DNA from: an uncultured Pelagibacteraceae bacterium
GTDB taxonomy: Bacteria; Pseudomonadota; Alphaproteobacteria; Pelagibacterales; Pelagibacteraceae
Length of the DNA: 61,591 bases
Direction of reading: 5' to 3'
NCBI GenBank assembly: GCA_902576785.1
Contig: CACGWC010000007.1
Span: forward strand, 1-61,591
Both the position numbers and the translations under genes were made by a program. This document shows positions 26,084 to 34,394 of this stretch, piece after piece. The notes beneath the pieces were generated by a model. The model was not told the origin of the DNA. It did not search any database and worked only from the letters and a program-made list of their open reading frames with translations. Every line of letters starts with the position of its first letter. Position 1 is the stretch's first letter.

Positions 26084-26101
26084 AATTTTTTTTTTTAAAA
26101 A

Positions 26102-27166
26102 TTATTTTGGAATATCTCCTTCAACACCTTTTACATAAACACTCATTCCAGCTAACATTCCATCATCAGCAACTTTCCCTTCTGCAACTAATATATTACC
26201 TTTTTGGTCATATATAGGACCTGTGAACGAATGAACTTTTCCTGATGCTAGATCTTTTTGAAGCTGCTCTACTTCTTTAACTAAGTCAGCACCCATTGCA
26301 GAATTATATGGTCCCATAGCCACCATACCTTCTTTTAATCCATGCCATGTGTCTTGTTGATTCCATGTGCCGTCTCTTGCAGCAATAGCTCTTTCAACAT
26401 AATATGGTGCCCAATCATCAATAATAGAAGTCAAAATTGATTTAGGAGCAAATCTTTGCATGTCACTTGCTTGACCAAATGACCATACACCTGCTTTCTC
26501 CGCTGTTTGAACTGGTGCTGTACTATCTGTATGTTGCATAATTACATCTGCACCTTGATCGATTAAAGCTTGCGCTGCTTCAGCTTCTTTACCTGGATCG
26601 TACCAAGTAAACACCCATACAATCTTAGTTTTAATATTTGGATTGACCTTTTGTGCAGCAAGAGTCATTGCATTAATTCCTCTTATTACTTCAGGAATTG
26701 GAAAAGATGCAATATAGCCAATCGTGTTAGTTTTGGTCATTTTTCCAGCAATATGGCCTAAAAGAGTTCTTCCTTCGTAAAATCTTGCAGAATAAGTAGA
26801 AACATTTGAGTGCTCTCTTTTATAACCTGTTGCGTGTTCAAATTTTACGTTTGGAAAGTCTTTTGCAACTTTGTTAGTTGGATCCATATATCCAAAACTA
26901 GTTGTAAAAATTAAGTCGTGGCCAGATTGAGCCAGTTGTCTTATTACTCTTTCTGCATCAGCACCTTCTGGAACACTTTCAACAAATGTTGTTTTTATTC
27001 CAGCTGCCTCTACAGCGTTTCTACCTTCGTGATGTTGAAATGTCCATCCATGGTCACCAGTTGGGCCAACATAGACAAAACCAACTTTAAAATCCGCATT
27101 TGAGTTTACACTAAACCCAAGTAGAAAAATTGCAGAAATTAAATATCTAAAAAAGTTTTTATACAT
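26102..27166 (-). CDS. BMP-family ABC transporter substrate-binding protein
   Basis: Periplasmic nucleoside-type binding protein (Med/PnrA/BmpA family). It has a signal peptide (NFFRYLISAIFLLGFSVNSNA), then KVGFVYVGPTGDHGWTFQHH, EGADAERVIRQLAQSGHDLIFTTSFG, VSTYSARFYEGRTLLGHIAG and DQGADVIMQHTDST. I place the start at ATG 27166, which has a strong AGGGG Shine-Dalgarno sequence and gives a normal signal peptide; an in-frame ATG at 27214 would add 16 residues before it. It is the last gene after the ATPase and two permeases, separated from them by 88 bp, so it may also have its own promoter. Confidence 0.92.
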   Translation of the reverse strand: MYKNFFRYLISAIFLLGFSVNSNADFKVGFVYVGPTGDHGWTFQHHEGRNAVEAAGIKTTFVESVPEGADAERVIRQLAQSGHDLIFTTSFGYMDPTNKVAKDFPNVKFEHATGYKREHSNVSTYSARFYEGRTLLGHIAGKMTKTNTIGYIASFPIPEVIRGINAMTLAAQKVNPNIKTKIVWVFTWYDPGKEAEAAQALIDQGADVIMQHTDSTAPVQTAEKAGVWSFGQASDMQRFAPKSILTSIIDDWAPYYVERAIAARDGTWNQQDTWHGLKEGMVAMGPYNSAMGADLVKEVEQLQKDLASGKVHSFTGPIYDQKGNILVAEGKVADDGMLAGMSVYVKGVEGDIPK

Positions 27167-27254
27167 TTTGAATTTCCCCTCTAAATTTTTTTTGTGAAGC
27201 ATTAAGTTAATCAAAATTCAAAAAAAAAAAATAATTATTTTCGAATAGCTAACA

Positions 27255-28187
27255 TTACTTTTCCTTATAGAATATTCTTCCTAAGGAGGTTGGGGTATTC
27301 AGTTTTATTTTTCTACTGTCACGAGAGATTACAACTAAAACTATTATTGTCATCAGATAAGGTAATGCACTTAAAAATTGAACTGGTATTCTAAACCCAA
27401 TTGCTTGCATATGTAATTGTAGAATTGTAATCCCACCAAAAATTAAAGCACCAATTAAAACTTTTATAGGACTCCAGGTTGCAAATACAACTAAAGCTAA
27501 AGCTATCCATCCTCTACCAGCTGTCATATTTTCAATCCACTGTGGAGTGTATATTAAAGATAGATATGCACCTGCTAAGCCACACATAGCTCCTCCATAA
27601 AGAATACAACAGTATCTAACTAGAATAACATTTATACCTTGATTAGATGCGGAAACAGGCGAATCACCAACAGCTCTAACAATTAAACCTAATTTAGTTT
27701 TTTTCAAAAAATAATTAGTTAAAAATGGTAAAGCAAAAGCAAAATATAAAACTATAGAGTGTCCAAATAATATTGGACCAAAAAACGGAATACTTTCTCT
27801 TAAACTTGAAAATAAAATTGGAAATTCTTTTCCAGGGATACCAACAAAATTTTTTCCTAACATTGCGGATAAACCAATGCCAAAAATAGTTAATGCCAAA
27901 CCTGTTGCAACATGGTTTGTAAGAAGAGATTGTGTTAAAAATCCAAATATTAATGAAATTATAACTCCTGATAACATAGAGCCTACGATTGCTATAAATA
28001 GGTTGTCTGTTATTACCATTAAAGCAAAACCAGATATTGCTCCGATTATCATCATTCCTTCGACACCTAAATTTAAAACGCCCGATCTTTCAGTAATCAA
28101 TTCACCTGAAGCAGCAAGTATTAATGGCACTGATGACGCCATTATCGATCCTATCAGAATTCCTATAAAACTAATGTCTAAGCTCAT
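27255..28187 (-). CDS. BMP-type ABC transporter permease, second subunit
   Basis: Inner-membrane permease of 310 residues with about eight to nine hydrophobic segments. It has the YufQ/NupC-like opening GIMIGS/MASSVPLILAASGELITERSGVLNLGVEGMMIIGA and TPQWIENMTAGRGWIALALVVFATW near residue 210. It forms the channel with the first permease for nucleoside-like substrates. Its start overlaps the first permease gene by 17 bp. Confidence 0.92.
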   Translation of the reverse strand: MSLDISFIGILIGSIMASSVPLILAASGELITERSGVLNLGVEGMMIIGAISGFALMVITDNLFIAIVGSMLSGVIISLIFGFLTQSLLTNHVATGLALTIFGIGLSAMLGKNFVGIPGKEFPILFSSLRESIPFFGPILFGHSIVLYFAFALPFLTNYFLKKTKLGLIVRAVGDSPVSASNQGINVILVRYCCILYGGAMCGLAGAYLSLIYTPQWIENMTAGRGWIALALVVFATWSPIKVLIGALIFGGITILQLHMQAIGFRIPVQFLSALPYLMTIIVLVVISRDSRKIKLNTPTSLGRIFYKEK

Positions 28188-29250
28188 TTTTTTTTAAACT
28201 TAAAATTTTAACTTTGAAAAAAAGCAAATAATCAGATGCGAGTAAAAAAAATAAGATCATACCCTGAAAGACTTGGCCGGTATATTTTGGTATTTGTAAA
28301 AAAATTTGAGCCGTTTCAGCACCTAAGTATGTCAATGCAACAACCAAAGATGCAAAAATTATGCCAAAAGGATTAAGACGACCTAAAAAAGCAACAATAA
28401 TTGCTGTAAAACCGTAATCGGGGGATATCATTCTATGCAGCTGTCCAATAGGTCCAGTAATTTCACCAACTCCAGCTAATCCCGCACAAGCACCACTAAT
28501 CATAAAAACAACCAAAATCATAGTTTTTCCTTTAAACCCAGCATACTTAGCAGTTTTTAAACTTAGACCAGATACTTTAATCTGAAAGCCTAAATAGGTT
28601 TTATAAAGAATAAACCAACTCAGCATAACTGCTGCGAGAGCTAAAAAAATACCAGCATGAATTCTCAAACCCTCAAATAATAATGGCATTCTAGATGAGT
28701 CACTAAATTGTCTTGTTTCAGGAAAATTAAAACCTTCAGGATTACTCCATGGCCCAACTACTAAGTAATCTAAGATTAGCTTTGAAACGTAAACCAACAT
28801 AAGACTAACTAAAATCTCGTTTGTATTAAAATATGTTTTAAGGATTGCTGGGATAAGTGCAAAGATCATTCCCCCAATTGCTCCAGCAAGTATAACTAAA
28901 GGCAGTATATAAAAACCTTCTTGATTATAAAATAAAAGAGCAACTCCTCCTCCTACAATCGCACCAAACGTTAATTGTCCTTCTGCACCAATATTCCAAT
29001 TATTACTTTTAAAACAAAATGATAAACCAATAGCAATTAAGCAAAGAGGGGTTGCTTTGAGTAGCAATTCACTGAATCCATATAAATTTGAAATTGGAGT
29101 TATAAAGTAAAATTTAAGTGCTTCTATTGGATTAAAACCTAAAATATAAAAAATTATACCACCACCTAAAATTGTAAGTATGATTGCAATAAAAGGTGTA
29201 AAAAAATATAATGCCATTGGCACGTCATTTCTTTTTTCAATTTTAATCAA
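28171..29250 (-). CDS. BMP-type ABC transporter permease, first subunit
   Basis: Inner-membrane permease of 359 residues with about ten hydrophobic segments. Family segments include LLKATPLCLIAIGLSFCFKSNNWNIGAEGQLTFGAIVGG, TNEILVSLMLVYV and the SPDYGFTAIIVAFLGRLNPFGI loop. Partner of the second permease and the fused ATPase. It overlaps the ATPase gene by 8 bp. Confidence 0.93.
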   Translation of the reverse strand: MIKIEKRNDVPMALYFFTPFIAIILTILGGGIIFYILGFNPIEALKFYFITPISNLYGFSELLLKATPLCLIAIGLSFCFKSNNWNIGAEGQLTFGAIVGGGVALLFYNQEGFYILPLVILAGAIGGMIFALIPAILKTYFNTNEILVSLMLVYVSKLILDYLVVGPWSNPEGFNFPETRQFSDSSRMPLLFEGLRIHAGIFLALAAVMLSWFILYKTYLGFQIKVSGLSLKTAKYAGFKGKTMILVVFMISGACAGLAGVGEITGPIGQLHRMISPDYGFTAIIVAFLGRLNPFGIIFASLVVALTYLGAETAQIFLQIPKYTGQVFQGMILFFLLASDYLLFFKVKILSLKKNELRH

Positions 29251-30742
29251 TGGAACCTCCTCCCATTAGAACTCCTAATTTTTCTGAAGTGACTTCCTCT
29301 GAAGACATTATTTTTGAAAGCTTGCCTTTGTAAATAACTGCAATTCTATCACTGAGTTTTAATAACTCCTCCGTATCTGTAGAAATTAAAATCGTTGATT
29401 TTTCTTGATCATTAATTTTTATAAGTGTTTCATGAATATAATTGATTGCACCCACATCGAGCCCCCATGTTGGATTGTAACAAATTAATAATTCTGGAGC
29501 TGTAATTAATTCTCTCCCTAAAATAAGTTTTTGTAAATTTCCACCCGATAGAAATTGACTTTTTAATTCAACATTGTCTGTATTTACCGAGAAGTCAGAT
29601 AATATTTTCTTTGAATGATCCTTAATTTTTCTTTCATTTACCAAACCTTTTTCAAAAAAATTAGATGCCTTGAAATTATTTAAAGCTACATTTTCATATA
29701 TTTTTAATTCAGGTACAGCTGCTTGAGATATTCTATCTTCAGGAGAAAAAGCCATTAAATACTCTCGTCGTTGCTTTGGATTTAGTTTAGCAATTTCTTT
29801 ATTTCGAAAAATGATTGATGTATTAGGTGTAATTATTTCTCCACTCAAAATTTGAAAGAGTTCGTTTTGACCATTGCCAGAAATACCTGCTATACCTAAA
29901 CATTCTCCTTTCTTCACAGAAAAATTAAGATTAACTAAATTTGTTTCAAAAGGATCATCGCTATAAAAATTTAAATGTTTTACTTTAAATATCTCATCTT
30001 TATTTTTGGAAATATTAATTTTTTTCTTAATTTTCGCTAGTTTTTGACCAACCATCTTATTTGCGAGAGTTTCAACTTTTTCATTTTGTGTTTGGCTAAC
30101 AGATACGACCTTACCTTTTCGCATTACTGCAACTTCATCGCATAAAGACAAAACCTCTTTTAGTTTGTGAGTAATGTAAATAATTAATATTCCTTCATCA
30201 CAGAATTTTTTTAAAGATATAAATAATTCCTCTGTTTCTTGCTCAGTCAAAACAGATGTAGGCTCGTCCATGATTAGAACTTTTGGGCTTCTTAAAAGAC
30301 ATCTTATAATCTCAACTTTTTGCTTTTGTCCTGCTGATAAATTTAATACAGGAACATCAAGGTCAATACTAAAGTTATATTTTTTAAATATTTCGTTTAT
30401 TCTTAACCTTAAACTTTTGTTATCTTCAGTTGCATCTATACTTAAGTTTTCAAATACAGATAAAGTTTCAAATAAATTGAAATGCTGAAAAACCATTCCA
30501 ATTTTATTTTTTTTGGCGTCGAGTGGAGAGCTTAATTTTAAATTTTTTTCATTTAAAAAAACCTCACCATTATCTGGGCTTATTACACCAGACAAAATTT
30601 TTACTAATGTAGATTTTCCAGCTCCGTTCTCTCCTAATAGCGCATATATTTTTCCACTTTTAAATTGAAGAGATACATTATCATTAGCTATACACCCTGG
30701 ATATATTTTTGATATATTTGATATTCTTAAGTCTGTTGCCAT
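29243..30742 (-). CDS. BMP-type ABC transporter ATPase (two fused domains)
   Basis: Powers uptake of a nucleoside-type substrate. The 499 residues form two tandem ABC domains, as in YufO/RbsA-type importers. The first has Walker A LLGENGAGKST, signature LSAGQKQKVEIIRCLL and Walker B LIMDEPTSVLT; the second has the degenerate loop GISGNGQNELFQILSG, signature LSGGNLQKLILGREL and LLICYNPTWGLDVGA in place of a normal Walker B. Degeneracy of the second site is normal in this family. First gene of the importer operon, read divergently from a small lipoprotein across 138 bp. Confidence 0.93.
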   Translation of the reverse strand: MATDLRISNISKIYPGCIANDNVSLQFKSGKIYALLGENGAGKSTLVKILSGVISPDNGEVFLNEKNLKLSSPLDAKKNKIGMVFQHFNLFETLSVFENLSIDATEDNKSLRLRINEIFKKYNFSIDLDVPVLNLSAGQKQKVEIIRCLLRSPKVLIMDEPTSVLTEQETEELFISLKKFCDEGILIIYITHKLKEVLSLCDEVAVMRKGKVVSVSQTQNEKVETLANKMVGQKLAKIKKKINISKNKDEIFKVKHLNFYSDDPFETNLVNLNFSVKKGECLGIAGISGNGQNELFQILSGEIITPNTSIIFRNKEIAKLNPKQRREYLMAFSPEDRISQAAVPELKIYENVALNNFKASNFFEKGLVNERKIKDHSKKILSDFSVNTDNVELKSQFLSGGNLQKLILGRELITAPELLICYNPTWGLDVGAINYIHETLIKINDQEKSTILISTDTEELLKLSDRIAVIYKGKLSKIMSSEEVTSEKLGVLMGGGSID

Positions 30743-30880
30743 AACATTTCTTTAATATAATAAATCAATAACTTAATAATCTTTAAAATTTCCTATCTTT
30801 TCAAATTTGTATTAAATTCAAACAATTTAATGAAAGTTTTGAACAAATTGTTAACATAATTCAACTTTAGGTATGTATTA
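30743..30880. other. Divergent intergenic region, importer operon and lipoprotein
   Basis: 138 bp, very AT-rich. It contains an imperfect inverted pair, AACAATTT near 30819 and AAATTGTT near 30845, which could be an operator or chance in this composition. No riboswitch or convincing promoter was recognised. Confidence 0.3.
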
Positions 30881-31213
30881 ATGATTATTGCTTTTAAAAA
30901 TAATACTTTATCAAAAAAATTTATTGCTCTGTTTATCACATTAACAATAATTTTTTTAACTGGATGCCAGACAATTAAAAAGAAATCTGATGAAGTGGCT
31001 GAAAAAGAAAATGAAAAATTTGGTCAATTCGTTGGAAAAGAAGTTAATGAGATGAGATTAGAATTAGGCTCACCTTCAGAAGATTTTGTCAATGAACTCG
31101 GAAATGAAATGCTTATCTACAAAACAAAAAAATATGGAATTCCTTGCGAAAGAAAATTTGAGGTGAATGCATCAGGGGTTATTATCGGATTTAGTTCTAG
31201 CGGATGCATTTAG
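30881..31213 (+). CDS. Small lipoprotein, BamE/SmpA-like
   Basis: Predicted lipoprotein of 110 residues: a signal peptide ending in the lipobox IFLTGC, then a mature domain of about 75 residues. VGKEVNEMRLELGSPSEDFVN followed by LIYKTKKYGIPCERKFEVNASGVIIGFSSSGC resembles the small SmpA/OmlA alpha-beta fold, in which an x-G-x-P turn follows the first helix. Two cysteines near the C-terminus could form a disulfide. Function is inferred only from fold similarity; it might simply be a conserved outer-membrane lipoprotein. Confidence 0.65.
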   Translation: MIIAFKNNTLSKKFIALFITLTIIFLTGCQTIKKKSDEVAEKENEKFGQFVGKEVNEMRLELGSPSEDFVNELGNEMLIYKTKKYGIPCERKFEVNASGVIIGFSSSGCI

Positions 31214-31214
31214 T

Positions 31215-31237
31215 CTTGTGGGGACTAGCCCCACAAG
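31215..31237. other. GC-rich stem-loop between lipoprotein and hsp20
   Basis: CTTGTGGGG and CCCCACAAG form a perfect 9-bp stem with a 5-base loop in the 32-bp gap between convergent genes. Neither side is followed by a T-run, so it is not a canonical Rho-independent terminator; it could still stop transcription or protect both mRNA 3' ends. Confidence 0.7.
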
Positions 31238-31245
31238 CAAGGCAC

Positions 31246-31692
31246 TTATTTAATTTCAATAAGTTTCTTTTTTTTATGGTCTGGAATAATCCTTTCACAT
31301 GCAATTGTTAAAAGACCATCTTTTAACTCTGCACCATTCACTTTTACATCATCAGCAATTGTAAATGATCTCGCAAATTGTCTTTGCGATATGCCTTTGT
31401 GGATTATCTCTCCATCTTGGTTTTTATTTTCACTTCTATCAACTTGTTTAGTTCTTACAGTTAATAGATTATCTTCAAACTCTACCTCAACATCTTTTTT
31501 GCTAAAACCAGCTAAAGCAACTTCAATTGAGTAGTTATCTTTGCCAGTCCTTCTTATGTTGTACGGCGGGTAGTTTGATTGCATACTTAAACCACCATTG
31601 CCCAACATGCTTTCGAATTGGTCAAACATATCGTCAAAACCAATTGAGAAAGGCCGAAGTGAGTTGAAAATTGATAGATCCTTACTTGTCAT
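31246..31692 (-). CDS. ibpA: Small heat-shock protein Hsp20 (IbpA type)
   Basis: ATP-independent holdase that binds unfolding proteins. The 148-residue protein has the class A N-terminal FSIGFDDMFDQFESML, the YPPYNIRRTGKDNYSIEVALAGFSKKDVEVE start of the alpha-crystallin domain, and GISQRQFARSFTIADDVKVNGAELKDGLLTI. The ATG has a perfect AGGAGG Shine-Dalgarno sequence five bases upstream. Upstream lie a sigma32-like promoter and a ROSE-like hairpin hiding this sequence, so both transcription and translation are probably heat-controlled. Confidence 0.94.
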   Translation of the reverse strand: MTSKDLSIFNSLRPFSIGFDDMFDQFESMLGNGGLSMQSNYPPYNIRRTGKDNYSIEVALAGFSKKDVEVEFEDNLLTVRTKQVDRSENKNQDGEIIHKGISQRQFARSFTIADDVKVNGAELKDGLLTIACERIIPDHKKKKLIEIK

Positions 31693-31697
31693 ATTAT

Positions 31698-31749
31698 CCT
31701 CCTTTAATTAAGCAAGTTTATTTATTGCTAGCCCCATTAGGCGACTAAC
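31698..31749 (-). promoter_or_regulatory. Candidate ROSE-like RNA thermometer in the hsp20 leader
   Basis: In the minus-strand leader, CTTGCT (31711-31716) can pair with AGGAGG (31698-31703) across a 7-base loop: U-A, C-G, a G-G mismatch, U-A, U-G, C-G. The UUGCU-versus-AGGA pairing with a G-G step is the hallmark of ROSE elements, which control small heat-shock genes in rhizobia and other proteobacteria. A second hairpin just upstream pairs GTTAG with CTAGC (31727-31749). The leader is about 55 bases from the predicted start site, short for a ROSE element. Confidence 0.55.
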
Positions 31750-31754
31750 TTGGT

Positions 31755-31784
31755 ATATATGGTAATTAATTTTGATATTTCAAG
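31755..31784 (-). promoter_or_regulatory. Sigma32-like heat-shock promoter of hsp20
   Basis: On the minus strand, CTTGAAA (31778-31784), a 15-base spacer, then CCATATAT (31755-31762). This fits the heat-shock consensus CTTGAAA / CCCATNT. The ten bases GATCTTGAAA also occur at the groES promoter. Confidence 0.65.
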
Positions 31785-31785
31785 A

Positions 31786-33867
31786 TCAAGTTTTTAATTT
31801 TCCAGCTATTTTCAAAGCGAATGCGTAGTCAACTGCAATCTCCTCAATTGCTCCATCTCTTCCAGATTTTCCTCCATGACCTGCATTCATTTCTGTTTTT
31901 AATAAAAGTAAATTGTTATCCGTTTTGTAATCCCTTAATTTTGCAGTAAATTTTGCTGGCTCATCAAATAATACCCTGTTATCACTTAGACTTGTTGTTA
32001 TCAAAATGTTCGGGTAATCCATCTTTTTAATATTGTTATAAGGTGCATATGAAAATATGTAATCAAAGTGTTCTTTTTTATCTTTAGCATTTCCAAATTC
32101 ATCAAATTCGCCGACTGTTAATGGTAACGAATGGTCTAAGTTCGTGGTCAACGAGTCAACGAAAGGAACAGCCATAACAATACCCAAAAATAAATCAGGC
32201 GCTTGGTTAACAACGGCTCCCATTAAAAGACCTCCAGCAGATCCACCCATTCCAATAATATTACCTTTAGACGTAAACTTTTTTTCAATTAAAAATTTTG
32301 CAGAAGCAATGTAATCTTCAAATGTATTTTTCTTGTTTAATAATTTTCCCTCTTTCCACCATTTCATTCCTTTTTCCATACCACCTCTAATATGAGAAGT
32401 TACCCATATAATATCTCGCTCAATTAAACTTATTCTGGTTGAGGAAAAACTTGGTGACATAGAACTTCCGTATGATCCATATCCATATAATAATAACTTT
32501 GCAGATCCATCTAATTTAGTTTTTTTATGTCTTGTTATGGTAATAGGAACCATTCTTCCATCATGAGAGGCACACTCTAATCTTTCAACTATGTAGTCAT
32601 CAGAATTGTGGCCACTAGGAATCTCTTGTTCTTTAACTAATTTTTTCTCCTTTGTTTTAAGATTGTATAGGTAAGTCTTTCCAGGAGTTTTTGGTGATGA
32701 ATATGATAAATAAACGGTATCAGTATTTCTATTTCTTTGGGTTAACGAAACACCAGGTACTATAACTTTTTCATCTGAAAAAAATATTTCTTCTTCTTCA
32801 TTATTTTTTGGATTTCTTAATATTAATTTCGATAATGCATTAGAAGTTTCAGATCTTATAATCCAATTATTTAAGAAAATTAATCCACCAATTAAAACCT
32901 CTTCTCGTGCAGGTATAAATGTTTCCCATTCCTTTCTTTCTAAATCATTTGTTTTTTCAATCTTAAAATCTTCCGCATCTTCGTTTGTATGCTTGTAAAA
33001 ATTACCATTCCATGAATTAACAGAATATATTATCCCTCTTTTTCTTTTATCAATTATTTTTGGTTTGGGAATTATTTCATCTGCTTTAAAATAATACTGT
33101 TCCGAGGTATTATGATCAGATGAAGTAATAAAAAAATATTTTTCATCAGAGCTAAGACCTATTCCTACAGTAAATGCTTCACTTTCTTCTTTAAAAATAA
33201 GAATATCTTTAATAGTAGGAGTTCCAATTTCATGCCTGTAAATTTCTCTCGGTCTGTGATTGTCATCAAGTTTTGAGTAAAAAATATATTTGTCATCTAA
33301 GCTAAATGTTATTCCACCACTAGTATTTTCAATTTTTTCGCCAACTTGCTCTCGACTTTTAATATCTCTTATATGTATGGTGTAATATTCAGATCCTTTT
33401 AAATCTAATGAATAAGCTAGTAATTTATCATTATAGCTAACTTCTAAGTCTCCAAGCCCAAAATATTCTGTTTTAAGCTTTTCTTTTTCTAAATCGCCAT
33501 TCCAAATTTCTTCTATTTCTTCTGAATCAATTTTTTTTCTTAACTTTATAGAATAATTTCCTTTTGTTGTTGTTTTTGTCCAGTAACTGTATCTTACATC
33601 CTTAAACGGAAGAGACTCATCATCAAGTTTAATTCTTCCTTTAATCTCATCGAATAAAACTTTTTGAATTTCTTTTGTATCTGACATTTGATGACTAAAA
33701 TAATCATTTTCATCTTCAAGATATTTTCTCACCTCTGGTAACAATTTTGAACTATCTTTCAATACTTCGAGTATATTTTCTTGATGTATCCAACTATAAT
33801 TGTCTTCCCAGGTTACGTTGTGACAAGATTTTAATTCTGGTTTTTTTTTAAGCTGTGGTATTTTCAT
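31786..33867 (-). CDS. ptrB: Oligopeptidase B (S9A prolyl-oligopeptidase family)
   Basis: Cytosolic serine peptidase that cuts short peptides after basic residues. The 693 residues comprise an N-terminal seven-bladed propeller (for example FGLGDLEVSYNDKLLAYSLDLKGSEYYTI) and a C-terminal alpha/beta-hydrolase domain. The triad is visible as GMGGSAGGLLMG (Ser543), TSLSDNRV (Asp629) and NAGHGGKSGR (His664). The acidic pair that gives oligopeptidase B its basic specificity cannot be confirmed by eye. hsp20 follows downstream; a J-protein gene is divergent with just 17 bp between starts. Confidence 0.93.
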   Translation of the reverse strand: MKIPQLKKKPELKSCHNVTWEDNYSWIHQENILEVLKDSSKLLPEVRKYLEDENDYFSHQMSDTKEIQKVLFDEIKGRIKLDDESLPFKDVRYSYWTKTTTKGNYSIKLRKKIDSEEIEEIWNGDLEKEKLKTEYFGLGDLEVSYNDKLLAYSLDLKGSEYYTIHIRDIKSREQVGEKIENTSGGITFSLDDKYIFYSKLDDNHRPREIYRHEIGTPTIKDILIFKEESEAFTVGIGLSSDEKYFFITSSDHNTSEQYYFKADEIIPKPKIIDKRKRGIIYSVNSWNGNFYKHTNEDAEDFKIEKTNDLERKEWETFIPAREEVLIGGLIFLNNWIIRSETSNALSKLILRNPKNNEEEEIFFSDEKVIVPGVSLTQRNRNTDTVYLSYSSPKTPGKTYLYNLKTKEKKLVKEQEIPSGHNSDDYIVERLECASHDGRMVPITITRHKKTKLDGSAKLLLYGYGSYGSSMSPSFSSTRISLIERDIIWVTSHIRGGMEKGMKWWKEGKLLNKKNTFEDYIASAKFLIEKKFTSKGNIIGMGGSAGGLLMGAVVNQAPDLFLGIVMAVPFVDSLTTNLDHSLPLTVGEFDEFGNAKDKKEHFDYIFSYAPYNNIKKMDYPNILITTSLSDNRVLFDEPAKFTAKLRDYKTDNNLLLLKTEMNAGHGGKSGRDGAIEEIAVDYAFALKIAGKLKT

Positions 33868-33884
33868 TTAAATTTAATTAATTT

Positions 33885-34394
33885 ATGAATATTTTTTTTG
33901 CAATACTAATAATCTTTATAATTCTTTATATTTTACTCAATTGGTTTGCCAAAACCTCAACAAAAAAAATATCAAAATTTGTAAGAACATTTATTATAAT
34001 TTCTTCAATATTGTTAGCGGTAATAATGGCATATGCAGGAAGATATATATTTTCCTTACCATTTATGTTGGCTATTTTGCCTTTAATTAAAACGAAAGCA
34101 GGTATTTCTTTATTTCAGCTATTTAGATTATGGGGACTTTTTAGAGTTTTAAAAAATTCTGGCAGATTTAATTTTAATCAATTTAATCAAAATATGTCAT
34201 CTCAGAATATGAGTTTAGATGAAGCATATAGAATTTTAAATTTAGATCCCAAAAAAAAATATACAAAAGATGAAGTGATGAATTCTTATAAAAAAATTAT
34301 GAAAAAAATTCATCCAGATAGAAGTCCAGAATTAAATAATATTGCTACTTTAGTGAACCAAGCCAAAGACACAGTCTTAAAATCGGTTGTTTAA
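33885..34394 (+). CDS. Membrane-anchored J-domain protein (Tim14/Pam18-like)
   Basis: The 169-residue protein starts with two or three hydrophobic segments and ends with a J domain (about residues 105-169): SLDEAYRILNLDPKKKYTKDEVMNSYKKIMKKIHPDRSPELNN with the invariant HPD motif. It should stimulate a DnaK-type chaperone at the inner membrane. Membrane-tethered J domains of this layout are the bacterial relatives of mitochondrial Tim14. Its TAA stop lies within a TTAA shared with the convergent glycosyltransferase gene. Confidence 0.85.
   Translation: MNIFFAILIIFIILYILLNWFAKTSTKKISKFVRTFIIISSILLAVIMAYAGRYIFSLPFMLAILPLIKTKAGISLFQLFRLWGLFRVLKNSGRFNFNQFNQNMSSQNMSLDEAYRILNLDPKKKYTKDEVMNSYKKIMKKIHPDRSPELNNIATLVNQAKDTVLKSVV

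Noticed and set aside
27167..27214. Upstream ATG for the BMP binding protein
   Set aside because: It would put 16 charged residues ahead of the signal peptide; the ATG at 27166 has a strong Shine-Dalgarno sequence and gives a regular signal peptide.
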